64,000 bases of DNA from Streptomyces sp. NBC_00510 (GCA_036013505.1 CP107851.1:9596001-9660000), one strand, 5' to 3'. Positions 39,449 through 47,880 are shown, counted from the stretch's first letter. Translations and numbers: made by a program. Notes: a model not told the origin generated them from the sequence alone.

Positions 39449-40509
39449 CGTCCGGCCGGGAGCGGCCGTCCGGCGGGCAGATCGTCTTCGGCGGGCCGCC
39501 ACCCCAGGTCGGGTGCGACCAGGTGCCGTACGTCGTGCAGGATCTGCTCGTACTCCTCGCGGTGGAACTCGTACGGCAGTTCCAGCCGCAGCTCGGTCAC
39601 CGACGCGAGGACGGGGTCCGCGGCCAACCGTTCCAGGATCTGTTCGGCGGTCCCGACCACATCGGGAGCGAACAGGATCTGCTTCGGGCCGAAGGCCCGC
39701 GGGGCCAGGGTGCGCTCGCGCCGGCCGGCCGCATAACGCTCGTAGCGGGCACGGGTGACCGCGTCGGCGCTGTCCAAAGGCACGATCACACGCCCCACAG
39801 CCACGCGCGCCGCCGGCCGGGCGCCGTCGAGGGCGCGCCGGTACTCGGAGAGCAGGTTCGACTGGGCCGTCGCGAAGTCGTCGGTGCCCTCGCTGCTGAC
39901 GATGTTGCCGGACAACAGGTTCAGGCCGTTCCCGGCGGCCCAGCGGACCGAACGCACGCTGCCGGCGCCGTACCAGATCCGGTCCACCAGCGCGGGGTTG
40001 TGCGGTTGCAGCCGCGGACGCTGGGCGTTGCCGGGCGACTGGATCACCGTGTCCGGGCCGCCGAGGTAGTGGCCGCGCAGGTTGTCGACGAGACGGGCGA
40101 TCCTGCCGTACGACAGGTCCAGGCTGCGCCAGTCGCCGTCGTGCACCAGGTCGCCGAGCAGCTCGGCGTGGGGCATGCCGGTGCTGAAACCGGCCTGGAG
40201 CCGTCCCTGGGACAGCACGTCGGCCAGCGACAGGTCCTCGGCGAGCCGGAACGGGCTCTCGTACCCGATCGGGATGACCGCAGTCCCGAGCTCGACCCGC
40301 CGGGTGCGCTGCCCGGCCGCGGCGAGGAACACCGCGGCCGAGCCCACACCGTGTTCGAGGTGGCGCTGCCGGATCCAGGCGCCGTCGAAACCGAGCCGTT
40401 CGCCGTACTCGAACAGCTGCAGCGTGTGCTCCAGACCGGTGTACGGATCGTCGTCCTCGAAGTTCCCCGGAGTGAGGAACGCCAGGGAGGTGATCCTGGG
40501 GTTGGTCAT
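39445..40509 (-). CDS. LLM class flavin-dependent monooxygenase
   Basis: Luciferase-like (TIM-barrel) FMN-dependent oxygenase of 354 residues. Family segments include EYGERLGFDGAWIRQRHLEH, TRRVELGTAVIPIGYESPFR, the LSQGRLQAGFSTGMP region and GTAEQILERLAAD. It is near sulfur-acquisition genes, so a sulfonate or sulfone substrate is plausible but unproven. ATG 40509 follows GAGGAGGC. It lies 10 bp after the stop of the truncated ABC ATPase in the same direction, so they were once one operon. Confidence 0.88.
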   Translation of the reverse strand: MTNPRITSLAFLTPGNFEDDDPYTGLEHTLQLFEYGERLGFDGAWIRQRHLEHGVGSAAVFLAAAGQRTRRVELGTAVIPIGYESPFRLAEDLSLADVLSQGRLQAGFSTGMPHAELLGDLVHDGDWRSLDLSYGRIARLVDNLRGHYLGGPDTVIQSPGNAQRPRLQPHNPALVDRIWYGAGSVRSVRWAAGNGLNLLSGNIVSSEGTDDFATAQSNLLSEYRRALDGARPAARVAVGRVIVPLDSADAVTRARYERYAAGRRERTLAPRAFGPKQILFAPDVVGTAEQILERLAADPVLASVTELRLELPYEFHREEYEQILHDVRHLVAPDLGWRPAEDDLPAGRPLPAGR

Positions 40510-40519
40510 GGGTGCCTCC

Positions 40520-41014
40520 TCACGGCGTGGTGGGCTCGGCGGCGGAGGGGCGGGGCCCGCCCGGGATCGCCGCGAGCAGTTCGCGGGTGTACGGGTGGCG
40601 GGGGCGGGCGAACAACTCCTCGGCCGTCCCGGTCTCGACGATGCGCCCGGACCGCATGACGGCGACCTCGTGCGCGATCTGCCGCACCACTGCCAGGTCG
40701 TGCGAGATGAACAGGTAGGCCACCGCCGTGTCGGCCTGGAGCTCGGCGAGCAGATCGAGCACCTGGGCCTGGACGGACACGTCGAGCGCGGACACCGGCT
40801 CGTCGCACACCACCAGGTCAGGGGAGAGGGCGAGGGCACGCGCGATCGCCACGCGCTGCCGCTGCCCGCCGGACAGCTCGGCCGGGCGTCGGTCCAGGGT
40901 CGAGGCGGGCAGCGCCACCCGGTCGAGGAGCTCGCGGGCCCTGGCCAGCCGGGAGCGCCGGTCGCCGACCCTGAAGGCGCGCAGCGGGCCTCCACCCGTC
41001 CGGTCGATGTCGGT
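40520..41014 (-). pseudogene. 5'-truncated oligopeptide-type ABC transporter ATPase
   Basis: The frame is open from 41014 and reads PLRAFRVGDRRSRLARAREL, then LSGGQRQRVAIARAL (signature), LVVCDEPVSALDVSVQAQVL (Walker B) and SHDLAVVRQIAHEV. It ends with the HPYTRELLAAIPG motif of Dpp/Opp-type ATPases. Everything before the middle of the domain, including Walker A, is missing; an in-frame TGA lies at 41015-41017. A short protein could start at GTG 40918 but would not hydrolyse ATP. The rest of the transporter is absent here. Confidence 0.85.
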
Positions 41015-41064
41015 TCAACGTACGTCGTCGGGCCCCGGGAGTGTCAAGGCCGCCCCGTGTCACG

Positions 41065-41973
41065 TCACGAGGAGGCACCGCACGCCCGGGCGTTGCCCAC
41101 GAACATCCCGTGGAGATCCCGGACGGCGCGCGGGACGGAGCCGGAGTGGCGGCGCTGCACCACCAGCAGCACCTCCGTCGTGTCCCCCGCCAGGGGACGC
41201 ACCGTGATCGCGCCGCTGCGCTCGAGGGGGTCGCCGACGACACTGAAGTCCGGTAGCACGGCGGCGCCCAGACCCTCGGCGACCATCAGCTTTCCCATCT
41301 CCGCACCGTCGGTGGAGTACGAGAAGGACGGCGTCCGCCCGCCGAGCAGACGGTGCACGAAACGGTGCATGACGTACCCGGACCGCATCACGACCAGCGG
41401 CTCGCCCAGGAGGCTCTCGGTGTCGACCGCGTCCAGCGCCGCCAGCGGACTGTCGGGACGGATGCACACCACGGGACGGCCGCGCAGGAGCTCGGTGGAC
41501 TCGATGCCCGGCGGCATGTCGTCGCCCCGCAGGTAGTTCACCAGCCCCAGGTCGAAGCCACCCTCCAGCAGCCCGCGGTGGATGTCCGCCTGCTGCGCGC
41601 CGACCACCTCGACCTGGGTGACCGGGTGCGAGGCCCGGAACTCGCGCACGGTCGGGATGAGCAACGGGACGGTGGCGCTGTTGACCGTGCCGAGCCGGAT
41701 CATGCGGCTGACGCGGTGCTGCTCCCCGGCCGCCCCACGGAGCCGGTCGACCGCGTCCAGCACGCTCAGGATGTGGGGCAGCAGCTCCCTGCCCTCGTCG
41801 CTGATCTTCGCCCCCGACCGCTTGCGTTCCAGCAGGTCCACCCCGAGCTCCCGCTCCAGGTTCCGTACGGTCTCACTGAGCGCGGGCTGGGACAGGTGCA
41901 GTTCCTCGGCGGCACGCCGCAGCGATCCGGACCGTGTGACGGCGGCGATGTACTCGAGCTGTTCGATGCGCAC
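41065..41973 (-). CDS. LysR family transcriptional regulator
   Basis: Regulator of 302 residues. N-terminal HTH: MRIEQLEYIAAVTRSGSLRR, then AAEELHLSQPALSETVRNLE. The C-terminal ligand domain has IRLGTVNSATVPLLIPTV and GGFDLGLVNYL. It is divergent from the sfnG-ssuE-sfnB-ssuD operon, whose start it probably activates under sulfur limitation, in the manner of Cbl/CysB-type regulators. GTG 41973 is assigned from the conserved N-terminus; its ribosome site is weak. Confidence 0.92.
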   Translation of the reverse strand: MRIEQLEYIAAVTRSGSLRRAAEELHLSQPALSETVRNLERELGVDLLERKRSGAKISDEGRELLPHILSVLDAVDRLRGAAGEQHRVSRMIRLGTVNSATVPLLIPTVREFRASHPVTQVEVVGAQQADIHRGLLEGGFDLGLVNYLRGDDMPPGIESTELLRGRPVVCIRPDSPLAALDAVDTESLLGEPLVVMRSGYVMHRFVHRLLGGRTPSFSYSTDGAEMGKLMVAEGLGAAVLPDFSVVGDPLERSGAITVRPLAGDTTEVLLVVQRRHSGSVPRAVRDLHGMFVGNARACGASS

Positions 41974-42109
41974 GGCACGAGAGTGCCGTCGGCCGCCGGC
42001 CGGGTTCAAGGGAATCCCTGTCACAGCCTCGTGAATACCGTCTCTCAGCATGTGGAATCGCATCCGGGCGTTCTTGACCGGCCGGAGTTCCTGCTGTTCC
42101 ATCGAAGAC

Positions 42110-42190
42110 ATGAAGCGACAGGACCTCACGCGGCGACGCCATGTCGACCTCCAGCGTGTCTCCAGCTCCTTCTGTCGCCGCCGGGCCTGA
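42110..42190 (+). CDS. Putative Cys-containing leader peptide of the sulfur operon (26 residues)
   Basis: A short gene with ATG 42110 and TGA 42188. The peptide contains RRRHVDLQRVSSSFC, closely resembling the short leader peptides (pattern RRHVDLxRVSSxxC) annotated upstream of sulfur-metabolism genes in Streptomyces. A single Cys (residue 22, UGU) followed by three Arg codons would stall ribosomes when Cys-tRNA is scarce. A hairpin begins 7 bp after its stop, and the sulfur operon starts 181 bp further on. The ribosome site (GAAG) is weak. Attenuation is inference. Confidence 0.7.
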   Translation: MKRQDLTRRRHVDLQRVSSSFCRRRA

Positions 42191-42197
42191 ACGCGCC

Positions 42198-42212
42198 CGA
42201 GGGAAACCCTCG
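42198..42212 (+). promoter_or_regulatory. Hairpin just after the leader peptide
   Basis: CGAGGG-AAA-CCCTCG, perfect 6-bp stem with a 3-base loop. Its position, inside the footprint of a ribosome stopped near the leader's end, suits an attenuator or anti-attenuator element. The rest of 42213-42371 shows no further clear structure. Confidence 0.45.
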
Positions 42213-42371
42213 CACGCACGTCGACCTCTCCGTGAATTCCTTCCGCGGCCGTCCTCTGCCGTGATCGCGGCCCGCCCGGGACCGTCTTTCCCGCGCGCCT
42301 GAATTCCAGTCGACGAATCCTCACCGCCCTCACACGCACTGATCCGTGCGCACCTTCGCCAGGAGACCCCC

Positions 42372-42590
42372 ATGCCCGCACCGCCCTCGACCGACCCCGT
42401 CCGTTTCGCCTACTGGGTGCCGAACGTCAGCGGCGGACTGGTCACCAGCACCATTGAACAGCGCACCGACTGGGGTTACGACTACAACCGCGAACTGGCC
42501 GTGCTCGCGGAGGACAACGGGTTCGACTACGCGCTCAGCCGGGTCCGCTACATGCCGGCTACGGCCGTCCTCACCGGCACCGCCCACTGA
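42372..42590 (+). pseudogene. sfnG: Truncated dimethylsulfone monooxygenase (SfnG) fragment
   Basis: A 72-residue frame with a good start (GCCAGGAGACCCCC-ATG). Its first 58 residues match the N-terminus of SfnG-type FMNH2-dependent sulfone monooxygenases (VRFAYWVPNVSGGLVTSTIE, RTDWGYDYNRELAVLA, GFDYALSRVRY). The normal enzyme is about 360-380 residues. After RVRYMP the reading jumps to ATAVLTGTAH and stops, consistent with a large internal deletion keeping the frame. The barrel cannot fold, so the step from dimethylsulfone to methanesulfinate is presumably lost unless another copy exists. Confidence 0.8.
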
Positions 42591-42619
42591 CCCCGCCCCG
42601 ACACCTGGAAGGTCCCGGT

Positions 42620-43177
42620 ATGGCCACCGTCCTGTCCGTCTCCGGAAGCCCCTCCGCAACGTCCCGCACCGCGCGGCTGCTGCGCCACCTGGACGACCGG
42701 CTCACCGCCCAGGGGCACGAAGTGATCCCGCTGGACGTCCGCACACTCCCGGCCGAGGCCCTGCTGCACGCCGACTTCGGCCATCCGGCGATCGTCGAGG
42801 CCGTGGCCCTCTTCGCCCGGGCGGACGGCGTCGTGATCGGCACCCCCGTCTACAAGGCCGCCTACTCCGGGCTGCTGAAGTCGCTGCTCGACCTGCTCCC
42901 GCAGTACGCACTCGCGGGCAAGACCGTCCTCCCGCTGGCCACCGGCGGCACCACCGCCCACGTCCTGGCCATCGACTACGCCCTGCGCCCCGTGCTGAGC
43001 TCCATGAACCCCGCGCACATCACACCGGGCTGGTTCACCCTCGACAAGGACCTCACCGTGGGCGACGACGGCACGCTGACCGTGGCCCCCGCCTCGGCCG
43101 AGGCACTGCGTCAGGTCACGGACCAGTTCTCGCGTGCGCTCGGTGGCCACCCCACCTTCCTGGCGGCCACCGGATGA
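42620..43177 (+). CDS. ssuE: NAD(P)H-dependent FMN reductase (SsuE-like)
   Basis: Flavodoxin-fold reductase of 185 residues that supplies FMNH2 to sulfonate monooxygenases. The FMN motif VSGSPSATSRTARLL and the second loop IGTPVYKAAYSGLLKSLLDL are diagnostic of SsuE/MsuE. ATG 42620 follows GGAAGG. Its stop overlaps the next start (ATGA), so it is coupled to sfnB. Confidence 0.92.
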   Translation: MATVLSVSGSPSATSRTARLLRHLDDRLTAQGHEVIPLDVRTLPAEALLHADFGHPAIVEAVALFARADGVVIGTPVYKAAYSGLLKSLLDLLPQYALAGKTVLPLATGGTTAHVLAIDYALRPVLSSMNPAHITPGWFTLDKDLTVGDDGTLTVAPASAEALRQVTDQFSRALGGHPTFLAATG

Positions 43178-44370
43178 GCGCCGCGACCACCATCGCCGAC
43201 GACGCTGCCGCACTCGCCGTCGCCGCCGCACTCGCCGCCGACTTCCGCAAGGGCGCCGCCGAGCGGGACGCACGGCGCAGGCTCCCGCGCCCGGAGCTGG
43301 AACGGCTGTCCGCCTCCGGCCTCCTCGCGGTGACCGTGCCCGCCGAGTTCGGCGGCGCGGACGTCAGCACCGGGACGCTCGCTGGCATCTTCCACCTGCT
43401 GGCCGCCGCCGATCCCAGTCTCGCCCAGATCCCGCAGAGCCACTTCGTGTACGTCAACGTGCTGCGCCGGCAGGGCACCCGAGAGCAGAGGGAGTTCTTC
43501 TTCCGTGAAGTGCTGCGCGGAAAGCGGTTCGGCAACGCCCAGTCCGAAGCGGGCACCCGGCACGTGCAGGACATCCGGACCCGGCTCACCCGGCTGCCGG
43601 ACGGCACGTACGCGCTCGACGGCGTCAAGCACTACTCCACCGGCGCCCTGTTCGCCGACTGGATCCCCGTCCTCGCCCGCGCCGACGACGGCGACCTCCA
43701 CGTGGCGTACGTGCCGCGTGACGCGCCCGGTCTCACCGTCGTGGACGACTGGGACGGCATGGGGCAGCGCACGACCGCCAGCGGCACCGTACGCCTGGAG
43801 TCGGTGCCCGTTCCCGCCGAACGGGTCGTGCCCCACCACCTCACCTTCCGGGGCCCGCAACTGCACGGCGCCGTGGCCCAGTTGCTGCACACCGCCATCG
43901 ACGCGGGGATCGCCGCCGGCGCGCTGGCGGAGGCCGTGGAGTTCGTCCGCACCAAGAGCCGCCCCTGGTTCGAAAGCGTCGAGGAGGGGCACGAGACCGC
44001 CGCCGAGGACCCGCTGCTCATCCAACGGTTCGGGGAACTGGCCATCCGGGTACGGGCCGCCGACGCGCTCCTGGCCGCCGCGGCGAAGGCCGTGGACGCA
44101 GCGCGTGCCGACCTGACCGAGACCTCGGCCGCCGAGGCCTCGATCGCGGTGGCCGCGGCCAAGGTGACGGCGGCCGAAGCCGCGGTGGAGGTCGCGAGCG
44201 CCCTCTTCGAGGTCTCCGGCACCCGGTCGGCACTCGACTCCCTGGGCCTGCACCGTCACTGGCGCGACGCCCGCACCCACACCCTGCACGACCCGTCCCG
44301 CTGGAAGGTCCAGCACATCGGCCGGTACGTGCTCAACGGCACCAGGCCGCCCCGCCACGGCCTGCTGTGA
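43174..44370 (+). CDS. sfnB: SfnB-family sulfur acquisition oxidoreductase (acyl-CoA dehydrogenase fold)
   Basis: Flavoprotein of 398 residues with the acyl-CoA dehydrogenase fold; the SfnB group works in sulfone/sulfonate sulfur assimilation. Segments include LLAVTVPAEFGGADVSTGTL, DPSLAQIPQSHFVYVN, GNAQSEAGTRHVQDI, DWDGMGQRTTASGTV and the C-terminal DSLGLHRHWRDARTHTLHDP. The exact oxidation catalysed is not certain for the family. It overlaps ssuE by 4 bp and is followed by ssuD. Confidence 0.88.
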   Translation: MSAATTIADDAAALAVAAALAADFRKGAAERDARRRLPRPELERLSASGLLAVTVPAEFGGADVSTGTLAGIFHLLAAADPSLAQIPQSHFVYVNVLRRQGTREQREFFFREVLRGKRFGNAQSEAGTRHVQDIRTRLTRLPDGTYALDGVKHYSTGALFADWIPVLARADDGDLHVAYVPRDAPGLTVVDDWDGMGQRTTASGTVRLESVPVPAERVVPHHLTFRGPQLHGAVAQLLHTAIDAGIAAGALAEAVEFVRTKSRPWFESVEEGHETAAEDPLLIQRFGELAIRVRAADALLAAAAKAVDAARADLTETSAAEASIAVAAAKVTAAEAAVEVASALFEVSGTRSALDSLGLHRHWRDARTHTLHDPSRWKVQHIGRYVLNGTRPPRHGLL

Positions 44371-44396
44371 CGGACCACCCCGATCGGAGAGTCCAC

Positions 44397-45557
44397 GTGT
44401 CCCTCACCTTCCACTGGTTCCTGCCCACCAACGGCGACAGCCGCCACGTCGTCGGAGGCGGCCACGGCACCCCGGCCACCCGGTCCGGCCGCGACCGACC
44501 GCCGACGGTCGCCTACCTGAGCCAGATCGCCCGCGCCGCGGAGGACCTCGGCTTCGCCGGCGCGCTCACCCCCACGGGCGCGTGGTGCGAGGACGCCTGG
44601 CTCACCACGGCCATGGTCAGCCAGCACACGGAACGGCTGAAGTTCCTGGTGGCCTTCCGGCCCGGCTTCGTCTCGCCGACGCTCGCCGCCCAGATGGCGT
44701 CCACCTTCCAGCGCCAGACCGGCGGACGGCTGCTCCTCAACGTCGTCACCGGGGGCGAGAGCCATGAGCAGCGGGCGTACGGCGACTTCCTGGACAAGGA
44801 CGCGCGGTACCGCCGCACCGGTGAGTTCCTGGAGGTCGTGAAGGGGCTGTGGGAGGGCAAGTCCGTCGACCTTCGCGGTGAGCACCTCCAGGTCGAGGGC
44901 GCGAAGCTCGCCAGGGTGCCCGACCCGGTTCCCGAGGTGTACTTCGGGGGTTCCTCACCGGTGGCCGGCGAGGTCGCCGCCCGGCACGCCGACGTCTACC
45001 TGACCTGGGGCGAGCCGCCCGCGCAGGTCGCCGAGAAGATCGCCTGGATCCGGGGCCTGGCGGCCGGACAGGGACGCACCCTGCGCTTCGGCATCCGGTT
45101 GCACGTCATCACGCGCGACACCTCCGAGCAGGCCTGGGCCGAGGCCGACCGGCTCCTGGACGGTTTCGACCCGCAGACAGTCGCGGCCGTCCAGGCCGGA
45201 CTGTCCCGCAGCGAGTCCGAAGGCCAGCGGCGCATGCTCGATCTGCACCGCGGCGGCAGCCGGGACCGCCTGGTGGTCCACCCCAACCTGTGGGCGGGCA
45301 TCGGCCTGGTGCGCGGTGGCGCGGGTACTGCGCTGGTCGGCAGTCACGACGAGGTCGCCGAGCGGATCAAGGAGTACCACGCCCTCGGCATCGAGGAGTT
45401 CATCCTCTCCGGCTATCCGCACCTGGAGGAGGCGTACTGGTTCGGAGAGGGGGTCCTGCCGAAACTCCAGGCACAGGGCCTGTGGCGGCACCCCTTCGGC
45501 AGCCCGGCGGCCGACTCGGCGCAGATTCCCTTCGCGGACGCCGGAAGAACACCGTGA
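44397..45557 (+). CDS. ssuD: FMNH2-dependent alkanesulfonate monooxygenase (SsuD-like)
   Basis: LLM-class oxygenase of 386 residues that releases sulfite from alkanesulfonates using FMNH2 from SsuE. The family N-terminus SLTFHWFLPTNGDSRHVVG is intact, with GALTPTGAWCEDAWLTTAMV, FLVAFRPGFVSPTLAAQMA, NVVTGGESHEQRAYGDFL and FILSGYPHLEEAYWFGE. GTG 44397 is preferred because it gives the conserved N-terminus and has GGAGA 6 bp upstream; GTG 44367, overlapping the sfnB stop, is the alternative. No SsuABC transporter is present in the window. Confidence 0.92.
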   Translation: MSLTFHWFLPTNGDSRHVVGGGHGTPATRSGRDRPPTVAYLSQIARAAEDLGFAGALTPTGAWCEDAWLTTAMVSQHTERLKFLVAFRPGFVSPTLAAQMASTFQRQTGGRLLLNVVTGGESHEQRAYGDFLDKDARYRRTGEFLEVVKGLWEGKSVDLRGEHLQVEGAKLARVPDPVPEVYFGGSSPVAGEVAARHADVYLTWGEPPAQVAEKIAWIRGLAAGQGRTLRFGIRLHVITRDTSEQAWAEADRLLDGFDPQTVAAVQAGLSRSESEGQRRMLDLHRGGSRDRLVVHPNLWAGIGLVRGGAGTALVGSHDEVAERIKEYHALGIEEFILSGYPHLEEAYWFGEGVLPKLQAQGLWRHPFGSPAADSAQIPFADAGRTP

Positions 45558-45597
45558 TCCCCCCCTGAGCGCCGGCCACCTTCTCGCAAGCCGTCAG

Positions 45598-45624
45598 GGC
45601 CCGGGGAGCGGAGCTCTCCGGGCC
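45598..45624. terminator. Terminator between convergent ssuD and DoxX genes
   Basis: GGCCCGGGGAGC (45598-45609) and GCTCTCCGGGCC (45613-45624) pair with one mismatch around a 3-base loop, 40 bp after ssuD and 24 bp after the DoxX stop. Confidence 0.75.
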
Positions 45625-45647
45625 GGTGGCGGGCATTGCGGTGGGTG

Positions 45648-46274
45648 TCAGCGGAGCCAGGCGTGGTCGCGGACCAGGGGCAGCCGGGCCCAGACGCGGC
45701 CCAGACCCCAGGTGGTGCCGGCGGAGGCGGCGGCAAGGGCGACCAGTACGACCGCGTAGACGAGGTGGTAGTCGGCGAAGGGGTTGGCCGACATGCTGGG
45801 CGATCCGTCGGCCAGGTGCCGGGCCGGGGGCCACTCGGCGACCCACATCAGGGCCATCATCGCGGTGCCGGCCACGGCGGAGATCCGCAGCGCCACACCG
45901 GTCGTGACGGCGACGCCGATGCCGAGCAGACCGAGCATGAACAGCCAGTCCGCCCAGCCGGCACCCGCCCAGGCGTGGAAGGCGGACCGCAGCGGGCCGG
46001 CCGCGACGCCGCTGAGGAACCCCCGGGTCGGCGAGCCACCGTCGATCCAGCCCTTGCCGGAGCCGGTGGCGTAGCTGAGACCGAAGGCCTTGTCGAGGAA
46101 GGCCCACAGGAAGACGAACCCGGTCAGGACGCGCAGGACCGCGAAGACGTAGGCGCGGACGGCCGTGGCGGACGTGGCAGCAGCCTCGCCGGACGGTGCG
46201 GTGCCGGTGCCCGCCTTGCGCCGTGCGGGGAGGCGCAGGCCGGTGTGCCGCTGGGGGTGTCCTTGGATGGCCAT
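45648..46274 (-). CDS. DoxX-family membrane protein
   Basis: Membrane protein of 208 residues. After a 40-residue soluble N-terminus there are four hydrophobic helices: VLRVLTGFVFLWAFLDKAFG, LFMLGLLGIGVAVTTGVAL, AVAGTAMMALMWVAEWPPA, and YHLVYAVVLVALAAASAG. DoxX relatives take part in thiosulfate:quinone oxidoreduction or redox stress responses; no partner subunit is nearby. ATG 46274 follows GGAAGGGATC. Upstream palindromes like those of the neighbouring dormancy-type genes suggest co-regulation. Confidence 0.85.
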   Translation of the reverse strand: MAIQGHPQRHTGLRLPARRKAGTGTAPSGEAAATSATAVRAYVFAVLRVLTGFVFLWAFLDKAFGLSYATGSGKGWIDGGSPTRGFLSGVAAGPLRSAFHAWAGAGWADWLFMLGLLGIGVAVTTGVALRISAVAGTAMMALMWVAEWPPARHLADGSPSMSANPFADYHLVYAVVLVALAAASAGTTWGLGRVWARLPLVRDHAWLR

Positions 46275-46363
46275 GGTGCTGATCCCTTCCGATCCGGGAG
46301 GAGGGTTAACCTGGTGGATTTCGTTGCGTGTTCACTGTCCTGCGTGGCAGGGGAGGTCCGCCG

Positions 46364-46400
46364 TGGGCCGAAGGCCCATCGGCATGGGGCCGAACGTCCC
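46364..46400. promoter_or_regulatory. DevR/OsdR-like palindromes upstream of DoxX gene
   Basis: TGGGCC-GAA-GGCCCA (46364-46378) and GGGCC-GAAC-GTCCC (46387-46400), 90-126 bp before the DoxX start. The second has the GGGnC-N4-GnCCC plan of the mycobacterial DosR core (GGGAC-N4-GTCCC). Confidence 0.35.
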
Positions 46401-46515
46401 TGCTGCGGCGCCCGGTTGGGGTCCCTCGTGCTTCACCGCGGTCGGCCTCCGCGGGGCCACCACGCTCCGGTCGCGTCGCGAAGGACAGTTACCGCCGGCC
46501 ATCGCGCCTCCGCGG

Positions 46516-46855
46516 GACCGACCCGTCAGGGACTGCGCGTGCGCATCGCCGAGGCGGTCGAGGAGGCGGTGGCCGCCCTCGAGTTCACCCCGCCACGGCG
46601 CATACGGCCTCATCGACACCGACGTCCCGCCGCCGTGGCCGACGACGGGACGGGGCTGCCCGAAGGCGGCCGCCGTAGCGGACTGCCGAACCCGGTGCAG
46701 CGGGCGGGAAGCCCGGCGGGTCGTTCACCGCCCGCCGGCGGCCGCCCTGGGGAACGCACCTGGAGTGGAGCGTGCCGCTCGGCAGGCAGCCGGAACGTCA
46801 CGTCCCCTCCACGACCTCCGTCGCTGACATGCGCGGGCTTGCCGGGCCCTGAGGG
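46516..46855 (+). pseudogene. Decayed DevS/OsdK-like sensor histidine kinase, C-terminal remnant
   Basis: Three plus-strand pieces in different frames match the transmitter end of DevS-type kinases in order. 46516-46591 reads AGPTRQGLRVRIAEAVEEAV then AALEFTP. 46593-46650 reads GLIDTDVPPPW (intact relatives have GPVDTDVPPAVADD). 46751-46855 reads GTHLEWSVPLGRQPERHVPS and runs to a TGA. The H-box, N-box and sensor GAF domains are gone. Its tail overlaps the 3' end of the nitroreductase gene on the other strand. The frameshifts and gaps make it non-functional. Confidence 0.65.
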
Positions 46856-47772
46856 CCGTATCCGAGTCGGACCAGCATCTGGACGTGTCCAGGCCCGCCT
46901 TCCGCGCTGCGCAGCGCCCAGCGAAGGTCGGGCCACTCCAGCGCCTGGTGCAGCAGGGACGCCCGTACCCGGTGCGCCGTGGCCACCAGCAGGACGTGCT
47001 CCAGTGCCTGGCCGGCCCGCAGCCAGTCCGCGCGCCGGTCGTGAGCGGTGGACAGCACCGCGATCAAGGGTTGCCGCTCGAAGACCGCGGAGGGCGGCTG
47101 GTTCTCCGGGCGGAGCGCGGAGAAATCCCGCATGGGCAGCTGGGCCGAGGCGTCCCGCGGGCCGAGGGCCGTCGGCGGCAGGCCGTCCGGAGCGTCGTCG
47201 CGGATCCAGCTCCGGCTCTCCGCGCGGCGCGCGGGGTCGATGACACCACGCTGCTCCGCCTCCTCGGTCAGCCGCAGCAGCCGTCGCGTCTCCGCGGCGT
47301 CCGGAAGGTGGAGCCTCGCCCCCTCCGCCTGGGCGGCGTCCGTCAGTTCGGCGATGACCGGTCCCGGAGGCCGCTGCGACGAGAAGGGAGCGCGGCTGCT
47401 GTGCCGGCGCCACAACGCCTGGTACAGGTCCGCGTGGTGCCCACCACCGCTGCGGGGCGGCCCGGCCAGTCGTACCGAGGCCAGTAGGTCCGGCTGCGCC
47501 GGGACGGGCAGCAACCGGACGACGGGTTCCCAGCCGAAGTGGGCGACCGCGACCCGCAGGTTGAACACCGCGGCACCGACGGACACGTGCAGCGCCCTGC
47601 CCAGGGGGTCGGCCTCACGCAGGCCGCGCTCACCCGCGGCACGGACCAGGATCGTGGCGGTGTCCGGCTCCAGCCGGAAGCGCCACGGCTGGCTGTTGTG
47701 GAAGGACGGTGCGGCGACGGCGGCGGAGACGAGTCTCTCCAGCGTGGCCCCGTCGAGGTTCGTGGGCATCAT
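46798..47772 (-). CDS. Acg-like nitroreductase family protein
   Basis: Protein of 324 residues of the Acg/Rv3131 group, a DosR-regulon class with the nitroreductase fold that sequesters FMN in studied mycobacterial members. Typical segments are LVSAAVAAPSFHNSQPWRFR, ADPLGRALHVSVGAAVFNLR, QALWRRHSSRAPFSSQRPPG, and LRAGQALEHVLLVATAHRVR. ATG 47772 (or 47769) follows GGAGGAGAG. A DevR-like palindrome lies 70 bp upstream. Presence in a universal-stress/CBS island fits hypoxia or dormancy. Confidence 0.9.
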   Translation of the reverse strand: MMPTNLDGATLERLVSAAVAAPSFHNSQPWRFRLEPDTATILVRAAGERGLREADPLGRALHVSVGAAVFNLRVAVAHFGWEPVVRLLPVPAQPDLLASVRLAGPPRSGGGHHADLYQALWRRHSSRAPFSSQRPPGPVIAELTDAAQAEGARLHLPDAAETRRLLRLTEEAEQRGVIDPARRAESRSWIRDDAPDGLPPTALGPRDASAQLPMRDFSALRPENQPPSAVFERQPLIAVLSTAHDRRADWLRAGQALEHVLLVATAHRVRASLLHQALEWPDLRWALRSAEGGPGHVQMLVRLGYGPQGPASPRMSATEVVEGT

Positions 47773-47841
47773 GGCGCTCTCCTCCCGGACCGGGAACGGG
47801 ATCCGGTTCCAGGTTGCGGCTCCGCCACTGCGTCGGGTGAG

Positions 47842-47855
47842 GGGCCGGTCGTCCC
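47842..47855. promoter_or_regulatory. DevR/OsdR-like palindrome upstream of nitroreductase
   Basis: GGGCC-GGTC-GTCCC, same plan as the site upstream of the DoxX gene, 70 bp before the nitroreductase ATG. A weaker GGGCC-ACTC-GGCAC follows at 47864-47877. Confidence 0.35.
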
Positions 47856-47880
47856 GGAGGCCGGGGCCACTCGGCACGAC

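Noticed and set aside
40520..40918. A functional 132-residue ABC ATPase starting at GTG 40918
   Set aside because: It would lack Walker A and the first half of the domain; the homologous frame continues upstream, showing truncation.
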